From NCBI GenBank assembly GCA_963580455.1, contig OY756958.1, forward strand, positions 11,792,501 to 11,856,500: a stretch of 64,000 nt of DNA. The letters are read 5' to 3'. Shown here piece after piece: positions 10,692 through 22,908 of the stretch (position 1 is its first letter; each line of letters starts with the position of its first letter). The notes beneath the pieces were generated by a model. That model did not search any database, was not told the DNA's origin, and saw only the letters and a program-made list of their open reading frames with translations. The position numbers and the translations under genes are program-made. This DNA comes from Euonymus europaeus. Taxonomy: Eukaryota; Streptophyta; Magnoliopsida; Celastrales; Celastraceae.

Positions 10692-13600
10692 AACTTTACA
10701 AGACAAATGGACAAAAACGTGAAAAGCTCCTCCATAGAGAGAGTTGAGCAATTTCTAATCATCAAAGTCGCTCGATGTACACTTTTTATTGTTCTTCTAT
10801 GTCAAATTTTACGAGTATATGCTTTGTGGATTATTTTGATGCCAAAATCCGAACTTTCTATGACAAATGGACAAAAACATTAAAAGCTCCTCCATAGAGA
10901 CAGTTGTGCAACTTCGGACTAGCAAAGTTGCTCGGTGTACACTTTTTATTGTTATTCTATGTCAAATTTTACGAGTATAAATTTCCTAGATTATTTCGAT
11001 GCCAAAACCCCAACTTTCTATGAGAAATTGACAAAAACATTTAAAGCTACTCTATAGAGAGAGTTGAGCAACTTCAGAACATAAAAGTTGCTCGGTGTAC
11101 ACTTTTTATTGTTATTCTATATCAAATTTTACGAGTATAAGCTTCCTAGATTATTTCGATGCCAAAAACCCAACTTTCTATGACAAAAGGACAAAACCGT
11201 TTAAAGCTCCTCCATAGAGTGAGTTGAGCAACTTCAGACTATCAAAGTTGCTCGGTGTACACTTTTTGTTGTTCTTCTATGTCAAATTTTACGACTATAA
11301 GCTTCCTAGATTATTTCGATGCCAAAACACCAACTATCTATGACAAATCGACAAAACCGTTAAAAGATACTCCATTGAGAGAGTTGAGCAATTTCGGACC
11401 ATAAAAGTTGCTCGGTGTACACTTTTTATTGTTATTCAATGTCAAATTTTACGAGTATTAGCTTCCTAGATTATTTCGATATCAAAACCCTAACTTTCTA
11501 TGACAAATGGACAAAACCGTCTAAAGCTACTCCATAGAGAGAGTTGAGCAACTTCGGACCATAAAATTTGCTCGGTGTACATTTTTTATTGTTCTTCTAT
11601 GTCAAATTTTACGACTATAAGCATCCTAGATTATTTCGATGCCAAAACCCCAACTTTCTATGACAAATGGACAAAAACGTTAAAAGCTCCTCCATAGAAA
11701 GAGTTGTGCAACTTCGGACTATCAAATTTGCTCGGTGTACACTTTTTATTGTTCTTCTATGTCAAATTTTACCAGTATAAGCTTCCTAGATTATTTCGAT
11801 TCCAAAACCCCAACATTCTATGACAAATGGACAAAAACGTTAAAAGCTCCTCCATAGAGAGAGTTGTCCAACTTCGGACTATCAAAGTTGCTCGGTTTAC
11901 ACTTTTTATTGTTCTTCTATGTCAAATTTTACGAGTATACGTTTCCTAGATTATTTCTATGCCAAAACCCCAAATTTCTATGACAAATGGACAAAACCGT
12001 TTAAAGCTCCTCCATAGAGTTAGTTGGGCAACTTCGGAATATCAAAGTTGCTCGGTGTACACTTTTTATTGTTCTTCTATGTCAAATTTTACGAGTATAT
12101 GCTTGCCTGATTATTTTGATTCCAAAACCCCAACTATCAATAAGAAATGGGCAAAACCGTTAAAAGCTACTCCATAGTGAGAGTTGAGCAATTCCGGACC
12201 ATGAAAGTTGCTCGGTGTACACTTTTTATTGTTCTTCTATGTCAAATTTTACAAGTATATGCTTTGTGGATTATTTTGATGCCAAAATCCGAACTTTCTA
12301 TGACAAATGGACAAAACCGTTTAAAGCTACTCCATAGAGAGAGTTGAGCAACTTCGGACCATAAAAGTTGCTCGGTGTACACTTTTTATTGTTCTTCTAT
12401 GTCAAATTTTAGGACTATAAGCATCGTAGATTATTTCGATGACAAAACCCCAACTTTCTATGACAAATGGACAAAAACGTTAAAAGCTCCTCCATAGAGA
12501 GATGTGTTCAACTTCGGACTATCAAAGTTGCTCGGTGTACACTTTTTATTATTCTTCTATGTCAAAATTTACGAGTATAAGCTTCCTAGATTATTTCGAT
12601 GTGAAAACACCAATTATCAATGACAAATCGACAAAACCGTTAAAAGCTACTCCATAGAGAGAGTTGAGCAACTTCGGAACATAAACGTTGCTCGGTGTAC
12701 AGTTTTTATTGTTATTCTATGTTAAATTTTACGAGTATAAGCTTCCTAGATTATTTCGATGCCAAAACATCAACTATCAATGACAAATCGAGAAAACCGT
12801 TAAAAGCTACTCCATAGAGAGAGTTGGGCAATTTCGGACCATAAAAGTTGCTCGGTGTACAGTTTTTATTGTTATTCTATGTTAAATTTTATGAGTATAA
12901 GCTTCCTAGATTATTTCGATGCCAAAAACCCCACCTTTCTTTGACAAATGGACAAAACCGTTTAATGCTCCTCCATAGAGTGAGTTGGGCAACTTCGGAC
13001 TATCAAAGTTGCTCGGTGTACACTTTTTATTGTTCTTCTATGTCAAATTTTACGAGTATAAGCTTTCTAGATTATTTCGATTCCAAAACCCCAACTTTCT
13101 ATGACAAATGGACAAAACCGTTTAAATCTACTCCATAGAGAGAGTTGAGCAACTTCGGACCATAAAAGTTGCTCGGTGTACACTTTTTATTGTTCTTCTA
13201 TGTCAAATTTTAGGACTATAAGCATCCTAGATTATTTCGATTCCAAAACCCCAACATTCTATGACAAATGGACAAAAACGTTAAAAGCTCCTCCATAGAG
13301 AGAGTTGTGCAACTTCGGAATATCAAAGTTGCTCGGTTTAAACTTTTTATTGTTCTTCTTTGTCAAATTTTACGAGTATAAGCTTCCTAGATTATTTCTA
13401 TGCCAAAACCCCAACTTTCTATGACAAATGGACAAAACCGTTAAAAGCTCCTCCATAGAGAGAGTTGCGCAACTTCGGAATATCAAAGTTGCTCGGTGTA
13501 CACTTTTTATTGTTCTTCTATGTCAAATTTTAGGACTATAAGCATCGTAGATTATTTCGATGACAAAACCCCAACTTTCTATGACAAATGGACAAAAACG

Positions 13601-14967
13601 TTAAAAGCTCCTCCATAGAGAGATGTGTTCAACTTCGGACTATCAAAGTTGCTCGGTGTACACTTTTTATTATTCTTCTATGTCAAAATTTACGAGTATA
13701 AGCTTCCTAGATTATTTCGATGTGAAAACACCAATTATCAATGACAAATCGACAAAACCGTTAAAAGCTACTCCATAGAGAGAGTTGAGCAACTTCGGAA
13801 CATAAACGTTGCTCGGTGTACAGTTTTTATTGTTATTCTATGTTAAATTTTACGAGTATAAGCTTCCTAGATTATTTCGATGCCAAAACCCCACCTTTCT
13901 TTGACAAATGGACAAAACCGTTTAATGCTCCTCCATAGAGTGAGTTGGGCAACTTCGGACTATCAAAGTTGCTCGGTGTACACTTTTTATTATTCTTCTA
14001 TGTCAAATTTTACGAGTATAAGCTTTCTAGATTATTTCGATTCCAAAACCCCAACTTTCTATGACAAATGGACAAAACCGTTTAAATCTACTCCATAGAG
14101 AGAGTTGAGCAACTTCGGACCATAAAAGTTGCTCGGTGTACACTTTTTATTGTTCTTCTATGTCAAATTTTAGGACTATAAGCATCCTAGATTATTTCGA
14201 TTCCAAAACCCCAACATTCTATGACAAATGGACAAAAACGTTAAAAGCTCCTCCATAGAGAGAGTTGTGCAACTTCGGACTATCAAAGTTGCTCGGTTTA
14301 AACTTTTTATTGTTCTTCTATGTCAAATTTTACGAGTATAAGCTTCCTAGATTATTTCTATGCCAAAACCCCAACTTTCTATGACAAATGGACAAAACCG
14401 TTTAAAGCTCCTCCATAGAGTGAGTTGCGCAACTTCGAAATATCAAAGTTGCTCGGTGTACACTTTTTATTGTTCTTCTATGTCAAATTCTACGAGTATA
14501 TGCTTGCCTGATTATTTTGATTCCAAAACCCCAACTATCAATAAGAAATGGGCAAAACCGTTAAAAGCTACTCCATAGTGAGAGTTGAGCAATTCCGGAC
14601 CATGAAAGATGCTCGGTGTACACTTTTTATTGTTATTCTATGTCAAATTTTACAAGTATATGCTTTGTGGATTATTTTGATGCCAAAATCCGAACTTTCT
14701 ATGACAAATGGACAAAACCGTTTAAAGCTACTCCATAGAGAGAGTTGAGAAACTTCGGACCATAAAAGTTGCTCGGTGTACACTTTTTATTGTTCTTCTA
14801 TGTCAAATTTTAGGACTATAAGCATCGTAGATTATTTCGATGACAAAACCCCAACTTTCTATGACAAATGGACAAATACGTTAAAAGCTCCTCCATAGAG
14901 AGATGTGTTCAACTTCGGACTATCAAAGTTGCTCGGTGTACACTTTTTATTATTCTTCTATGTCAAA
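10692..14967 (+). repeat. 5,114-bp tandem duplication, left copy
   Basis: This tract matches 15,806-20,080 at an offset of 5,114 bp (5,113 bp after an extra A near 12,925). It holds D, E, Q, F, G, H, I, N, O, P, EB, C', a D/L hybrid (ATGTGAAAACACCAATTATC), L/M types, A, B, N, O and so on. Matching rare variants include AATTTCTAATCATC, CCATTGAGAGAG and GATATCAAAACCC. The block is 32 monomers minus 6 bp in register. It ends where the right copy switches from the D/L hybrid to a true D monomer. Confidence 0.85.
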
Positions 14968-15805
14968 ATTTACGAGTATAAGCTTCCTAGATTATTTTGA
15001 TGTGAAAACACCAATTATCAATGACAAATCGACAAAACCGTTAAAAGCTACTCCATAGAGAGAGTTGAGCAACTTCGGAACATAAACGTTGCTCGGTGTA
15101 CAGTTTTTATTGTTATTCTATGTTAAATTTTACGAGTATAAGCTTCCTAGATTATTTCGATGCCAAAACATCAACTATCAATGACAAATCGAGAAAACCG
15201 TTAAAAGCTACTCCATAGAGAGAGTTGGGCAATTTCGGACCATAAAAGTTGCTCGGTGTACAGTTTTTATTGTTATTCTATGTTAAATTTTACGAGTATA
15301 AGCTTCCTAGATTATTTCGATGCCAAAACCCCACCTTTCTTTGACAAATGGACAAAACCGTTTAATGCTCCTCCATAGAGTGAGTTGGGCAACTTCGGAC
15401 TATCAAAGTTGCTCGGTGTACACTTTTTATTGTTCTTCTATGTCAAATTTTACGAGTATAAGCTTTCTAGATTATTTCGATTCCAAAACCCCAACTTTCT
15501 ATGACAAATGGACAAAACCGTTTAAATCTACTCCATAGAGAGAGTTGAGCAACTTCGGACCATAAAAGTTGCTCGGTGTACACTTTTTATTGTTCTTCTA
15601 TGTCAAATTTTACGAGTATAAGCTTTTCTAGATTATTTCGATGCCAAAATCCCAACTTTCTATAACAAATTGACAAAACCGTTTAAACCTCCGCCAGAGA
15701 GTGAGTTGGGCAACTTCGGACTATCAAAGTTGCTCGGTGTACACTTTTTATTATTCTTCTATGTCAAATTTTACCAGTATAAGCTTCCTAGATTATTTCG
15801 ATTCC
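14968..15805 (+). repeat. Linker between the two 5,114-bp copies
   Basis: About five monomers: the D/L hybrid, L/M, A (15,320), B-like, and a J to N-like monomer at about 15,640-15,800. It ends in a chimeric junction in which an ATTCC start runs straight into AACTTTACAAG of a D monomer, 8 bp shorter than an intact D monomer. This junction begins the right-hand copy. Confidence 0.75.
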
Positions 15806-18800
15806 AACTTTACAAGACAAATGGACAAAAACGTGAAAAGCTCCTCCATAGAGAGAGTTGAGCAATTTCTAATCATCAAAGTCGCTCGATGTACACTTTT
15901 TATTGTTCTTCTATGTCAAATTTTACGAGTATATGCTTTGTGGATTATTTTGATGCCAAAATCCGAACTTTCTATGACAAATGGACAAAAACATTAAAAG
16001 CTCCTCCATAGAGACAGTTGTGCAACTTCGGACTAGCAAAGTTGCTCGGTGTACACTTTTTATTGTTATTCTATGTCAAATTTTACGAGAATAAATTTCC
16101 TAGATTATTTCGATGCCAAAACCCCAACTTTCTATGAGAAATGGACAAAAACATTTAAAGCTACTCTATAGAGAGAGTTGAGCAACTTCAGAACATAAAA
16201 GTTGCTCGGTGTACACTTTTTATTGTTATTCTATATCAAATTTTACGAGTATAAGCTTCCTAGATTATTTCGATGCCAAAAACCCAACTTTCTATGACAA
16301 AAGGACAAAACCGTTTAAAGCTCCTCCATAGAGTGAGTTGAGCAACTTCAGACTATCAAAGTTGCTCGGTGTACACTTTTTGTTGTTCTTCTATGTCAAA
16401 TTTTACGAGTATAAGCTTCCTAGATTATTTCGATGCCAAAACACCAACTATCTATGACAAATCGACAAAACCGTTAAAAGATACTCCATTGAGAGAGTTG
16501 AGCAATTTCGGACCATAAAAGTTGCTCGGTGTACACTTTTTATTGTTATTCTATGTCAAATTTTACGAGTATTAGCTTCCTAGATTATTTCGATATCAAA
16601 ACCCTAACTTTCTATGACAAATGGACAAAACCGTCTAAAGCTACTCCATAGAGAGAGTTGAGCAACTTCGGACCATAAAATTTGCTCGGTGTACATTTTT
16701 TATTGTTCTTCTATGTCAAATTTTACGACTATAAGCATCCTAGATTATTTCGATGCCAAAACCCCAACTTTCTATGACAAATGGACAAAAACGTTAAAAG
16801 CTCCTCCATAGAAAGAGTTGTGCAACTTCGGACTATCAAATTTGCTCGGTGTACACTTTTTATTGTTCTTCTAGTTCAAATTTTACCAGTATAAGCTTCC
16901 TAGATTATTTCGATTCCAAAACCCCAACATTCTATGACAAATGGACAAAAACGTTAAAAGCTCCTCCATAGAGAGAGTTGTCCAACTTCGGACTATCAAA
17001 GTTGCTCGGTTTACACTTTTTATTGTTCTTCTATGTCAAATTTTACGAGTATACGTTTCCTAGATTATTTCTATGCCAAAACCCCAAATTTCTATGACAA
17101 ATGGACAAAACCGTTTAAAGCTCCTCCATAGAGTTAGTTGGGCAACTTCGGAATATCAAAGTTGCTCGGTGTACACTTTTTATTGTTCTTCTATGTCAAA
17201 TTTTACGAGTATATGCTTGCCTGATTATTTTGATTCCAAAACCCCAACTATCAATAAGAAATGGGCAAAACCGTTAAAAGCTACTCCATAGTGAGAGTTG
17301 AGCAATTCCGGACCATGAAAGTTGCTCGGTGTACACTTTTTATTGTTCTTCTATGTCAAATTTTACAAGTATATGCTTTGTGGATTATTTTGATGCCAAA
17401 ATCCGAACTTTCTATGACAAATGGACAAAACCGTTTAAAGCTACTCCATAGAGAGAGTTGAGCAACTTCGGACCATAAAAGTTGCTCGGTGTACACTTTT
17501 TATTGTTCTTCTATGTCAAATTTTAGGACTATAAGCATCGTAGATTATTTCGATGACAAAACCCCAACTTTCTATGACAAATGGACAAAAACGTTAAAAG
17601 CTCCTCCATAGAGAGATGTGTTCAACTTCGGACTATCAAAGTTGCACGGTGTACACTTTTTATTATTCTTCTATGTCAAAATTTACGAGTATAAGCTTCC
17701 TAGATTATTTTGATGTGAAAACACCAATTATCAATGACAAATCGACAAAACCGTTAAAAGCTACTCCATAGAGAGAGTTGAGCAACTTCGGAACATAAAC
17801 GTTGCTCGGTGTACAGTTTTTATTGTTATTCTATGTTAAATTTTACGAGTATAAGCTTCCTAGATTATTTCGATGCCAATACATCAACTATCAATGACAA
17901 ATCGAGAAAACCGTTAAAAGCTACTCCATAGAGAGAGTTGGGCAATTTCGGACCATAAAAGTTGCTCGGTGTACAGTTTTTATTGTTATTCTATGTTAAA
18001 TTTTACGAGTATAAGCTTCCTAGATTATTTCGATGCCAAAACCCCACCTTTCTTTGACAAATGGACAAAACCGTTTAATGCTCCTCCATAGAGTGAGTTG
18101 GGCAACTTCGGACTATCAAAGTTGCTCGGTGTACACTTTTTATTGTTCTTCTATGTCAAATTTTACGAGTATAAGCTTTCTAGATTATTTCGATTCCAAA
18201 ACCCCAACTTTCTATGACAAATGGACAAAACCGTTTAAATCTACTCCATAGAGAGAGTTGAGCAACTTCGGACCATAAAAGTTGCTCGGTGTACACTTTT
18301 TATTGTTCTTCTATGTCAAATTTTAGGACTATAAGCATCCTAGATTATTTCGATTCCAAAACCCAAACATTCTATGACAAATGGACAAAAACGTTAAAAG
18401 CTCCTCCATAGAGAGAGTTGTGCAACTTCGGACTATCAAAGTTGCTCGGTTTAAACTTTTTATTGTTCTTCTATGTCAAATTTTACGAGTATAAGCTTCC
18501 TAGATTATTTCTATGCCAAAACCCCAACTTTCTATGACAAATGGACAAAACCGTTTAAAGCTCCTCCATAGAGTGAGTTGCGCAACTTCGGAATATCAAA
18601 GTTGCTCGGTGTACACTTTTTATTGTTCTTCTATGTCAAATTTTAGGACTATAAGCATCGTAGATTATTTCGATGACAAAACCCCAACTTTCTATGACAA
18701 ATGGACAAAAACGTTAAAAGCTCCTCCATAGAGAGATGTGTTCAACTTCGGACTATCAAAGTTGCTCGGTGTACACTTTTTATTATTCTTCTATGTCAAA

Positions 18801-20080
18801 ATTTACGAGTATAAGCTTCCTAGATTATTTCGATGTGAAAACACGAATTATCAATGACAAATCGACAAAACCGTTAAAAGCTACTCCATAGAGAGAGTTG
18901 AGCAACTTCGGAACATAAACGTTGCTCGGTGTACAGTTTTTATTGTTATTTTCTGTTAAATTTTACGAGTATAAGCTTCCTAGATTATTTCGATGCCAAA
19001 ACCCCACCTTTCTTTGACAAATGGACAAAACCGTTTAATGCTCCTCCATAGAGTGAGTTGGGCAACTTCGGACTATCAAAGTTGCTCGGTGTACACTTTT
19101 TATTGTTCTTCTATGTCAAATTTTACGAGTATAAGCTTTCTAGATTATTTCGATTCCAAAACCCCAACTTTCTATGACAAATGGACAAAACCGTTTAAAT
19201 CTACTCCATAGAGAGAGTTGAGCAACTTCGGACCATAAAAGTTGCTCGGTGTACACTTTTTATTGTTCTTCTATGTCAAATTTTAGGACTATAAGCATCC
19301 TAGATTATTTCGATTCCAAAACCCCAACATTCTATGACAAATGGACAAAAACGTTAAAAGCTCCTCCATAGAGAGAGTTGTGCAACTTCGGACTATCAAA
19401 GTTGCTCGGTTTAAACTTTTTATTGTTCTTCTATGTCAAATTTTACGAGTATAAGCTTCCTAGATCATTTCTATGCCAAAACCCCAACTTTCTATGACAA
19501 ATGGACAAAACCGTTTAAAGCTCCTCCATAGAGTGAGTTGCGCAACTTCGGAATATCAAAGTTGCTCGGTGTACACTTTTTATTGTTCTTCTATGTCAAA
19601 TTCTACGAGTATATGCTTGCCTGATTATTTTGATTCCAAAACCCCAACTATCAATAAGAAATGGGCAAAACCGTTAAAAGCTACTCCATAGTGAGAGTTG
19701 AGCAATTCCGGACCATGAAAGATGCTCGGTGTACACTTTTTATTGTTCTTCTATGTCAAATTTTACAAGTATATGCTTTGTGGATTATTTTGATGCCAAA
19801 ATCCGAACTTTCTATGACAAATGGACAAAATCGTTTAAAGCTACTCCATAGAGAGAGTTGAGCAACTTCGGACCATAAAAGTTGCTCGGTGTACACTTTT
19901 TATTGTTCTTCTATGTCAAATTTTAGGACTATAAGCATCGTAGATTATTTCGATGACAAAACCCCAACTTTCTATGACAAATGGACAAAAACGTTAAAAG
20001 CTCCTCCATAGAGAGATGTGTTCAACTTCGGACTATCAAAGTTGCTCGGTGTACACTTTTTATTATTCTTCTATGTCAAA
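15806..20080 (+). repeat. 5,114-bp tandem duplication, right copy
   Basis: Near-duplicate of 10,692-14,967. Differences seen include TGAGAAATGG against TGAGAAATTG (about 16,136), a CTAGTTCAAA variant near 16,873, and GTTGCACGG near 17,642. At 13,399/18,512 the right copy keeps GTGAGTTGCGC where the left has GAGAGTTGCGC. In the duplicate of P (17,261) the P-specific start AATAAGAAATGGGC is intact. Confidence 0.85.
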
Positions 20081-22908
20081 TTTTACGAGTATAAGCTTCC
20101 TAGATTATTTCGATGTGAAAACACCAACTTTACAAGACAAATGGACAAAAACGTGAAAAGCTCCTCCATAGAGAGAGTTGAGCAACTTCTAATCATCAAA
20201 GTCGCTCGATGTACACTTTTTATTGTTCTTCTATGTCAAATTTTACGAGTATATGCTTTGTGGATTATTTTGATGCCAAAATCCGAACTTTCTATGACAA
20301 ATGGACAAAAATATTAAAAGCTCCTCCATAGAGACAGTTGTGCAACTTCGGACTAGCAAAGTTGCTCGGTGTACACTTTTTATTGTTATTCTATGTCAAA
20401 TTTTACGAATATAAATTTCCTAGATTATTTCGATGCCAAAACCCCAACTTTCTATGATAAATGGACAAAAACATTTAAAGCTACTCTATAGAGAGAGTTG
20501 AGCAACTTCAGAACATAAAAGTTGCTCGGTGTACACTTTTTATTGTTATTCTGTATCAAATTTTACGAGTATAAGCTTCCTAGATTATTTCGATGCCAAA
20601 AACCCAACTTTCTATGACAAAAGGACAAAACCGTTTAAAGCTCCTCCATAGAGTGAGTTGAGCAACTTCAGACTATCAAAGTTGCTCGGTGTACACTTTT
20701 TGTTGTTCTTCTATGTCAAATTTTACGAGTATAAGCTTCCTAGATTATTTCGATGCCAAAACACCAACTATCAATGACAAATCGACAAAACCGTTAAAAG
20801 ATACTCCATAGAGAGAGTTGAGCAATTTCGGACCATAAAAGTTGCTCGGTGTACACTTTTTATTGTTATTCTATGTCAAATTTTACGAGTATTAGCTTCC
20901 TAGATTATTTCGATGCCAAAACCCTAACTTTCTATGACAAATGGACAAAATCGTCTAAAGCTACTCCATAGAGAGAGTTGAGCAACTTCGGACCATAAAA
21001 TTTGCTCGGTGTACATTTTTTATTGTTCTTCTATGTCAAATTTTACGACTATAAGCATCCTAGATTATTTCGATGCCAAAACCCCAACTTTCTATGACAA
21101 ATGGACAAAAACGTTAAAAGCTCCTCCATAGAAAGAGTTGTGCAACTTCGGACTATCAAAGTTGCTCGGTGTACACTTTTTATTGTTCTTCTATGTCAAA
21201 TTTTACCAGTATAAGCTTCCCAGATTATTTCGATTCCAAAACCCCAACATTCTATGACAAATGGACAAAAACGTTAAAAACTCCTCCATAGAGAGAGTTG
21301 TCCAACTTCGGACTATCAAAGTTGCTCGGTTTACACTTTTTATTGTTCTTCTATGTCAAATTTTACGAGTATACGCTTCCTAAATTATTTCTATGCCAAA
21401 ACCCCAAATTTCTATGACAAATGGACAAAACCGTTTAAAGCTACTCCATAGAGAGAGTTGAGCAAATTCGGACCATAAAAGTTGCTCGGTGTACACTTTT
21501 TATTGTTCTTCTATGTCAAATTTTAGGACTATAAGCATCGTAGATTATTTCGATGACAAAACCCCAACTTTCTATGACAAATGGACAAAAACGTTAAAAG
21601 CTCCTCCATAGAGAGATGTGTTCAACTTCGGACTATCAAAGTTGCTCGGTGTACACTTTTTATTATTCTTCTATGTCAAAATTTACGAGTATAAGCTTCC
21701 TATATTATTTCGATGTGAAAACACCAATTATCAATGACAAATCGACAAAACCGTTAAAAGCTACTCCATAGAGAGAGTTGAGCAACTTCGGAACATAAAC
21801 GTTGCTCGGTGTACAGTTTTTATTGTTATTCTATGTTAAATTTTACGAGTATAAGCTTCCTAGATTATTTCGATGCCAAAACATCAACTATCAATGACAA
21901 ATCGAGAAAACCGTTAAAAGCTACTCCATAGAGAGAGTTGGGCAATTTCGGACCATAAAAGTTGCTCGGTGTACAGTTTTTATTGTTATTCTATGTTAAA
22001 TTTTACGAGTATAAGCTTCCTAGATTATTTCGATGCCAAAAACCCCACCTTTCTTTGACAAATGGACAAAACCGTTTAATGCTCCTCCATAGAGTGAGTT
22101 GGGCAACTTCGGACTATCAAAGTTGCTCGGTGTACACTTTTTATTGTTCTTCTATGTCAAATTTTACGAGTATAAGCTTTCTAGATTATTTCGATTCCAA
22201 AACCCCAACTTTCTATGACAAATGGACAAAACCGTTTAAATCTACTCCATAGAGAGAGTTGAGCAACTTCGGACCATAAAAGTTGCTCGGTGTACACTTT
22301 TTATTGTTCTTCTATGTCAAATTTTAGGACTATAAGCATCCTAGATTATTTCGATGTGAAAACACCAATTATCAATGACAAATCGACAAAACCGTTAAAA
22401 GCTACTCCATAGAGAGAGTTGAGCAACTTCGGAACATAAACGTTGCTCGGTGTACAGTTTTTATTGTTATTCTATGTTAAATTTTACGAGTATAAGCTTC
22501 CTAGATTATTTCGATGCCAAAACATCAACTATCAATGACAAATCGAGAAAACCGTTTAAATCTACTCCATAGAGAGAGTTGGGCAATTTCGGACCATAAA
22601 AGTTGCTCGGTGTACAGTTTTTATTGTTATTCTATGTTAAATTTTACGAGTGTAAGCTTCCTAGATTATTTCGATGCCAAAACCCCACCTTTCTTTGACA
22701 AATGGACAAAACCGTTTAATGCTCCTCCATAGAGTGAGTTGGGCAACTTCGGACTATCAAAGTTGCTCGGTGTACACTTTTTATTATTCTTCTATGTCAA
22801 ATTTTACGAGTATAAGCTTCCTAGATTATTTCGATGTGAAAACACCAACTTTACAAGACAAATGGACAAAAACGTGAAAAGCTCCTCCATAGAGAGAGTT
22901 GAGCAACT
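20081..22908 (+). repeat. Irregular monomer series, D to P lost, repeats D-E-Q-F
   Basis: The series starts D, E, Q, F, G, H, I, N, then a short O/EB fusion near 21,400-21,540, C', the D/L hybrid, L/M, A, B, and the D/L hybrid again. It carries CGAATATAAATTT, TGATAAATGG and CTGTATCAAA variants that recur 2,721 bp downstream, showing that about 0.7 kb here was copied to 22,770-23,500. The stretch 21,700-22,330 also matches 12,600-13,220 (offset 9,114). Confidence 0.7.
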
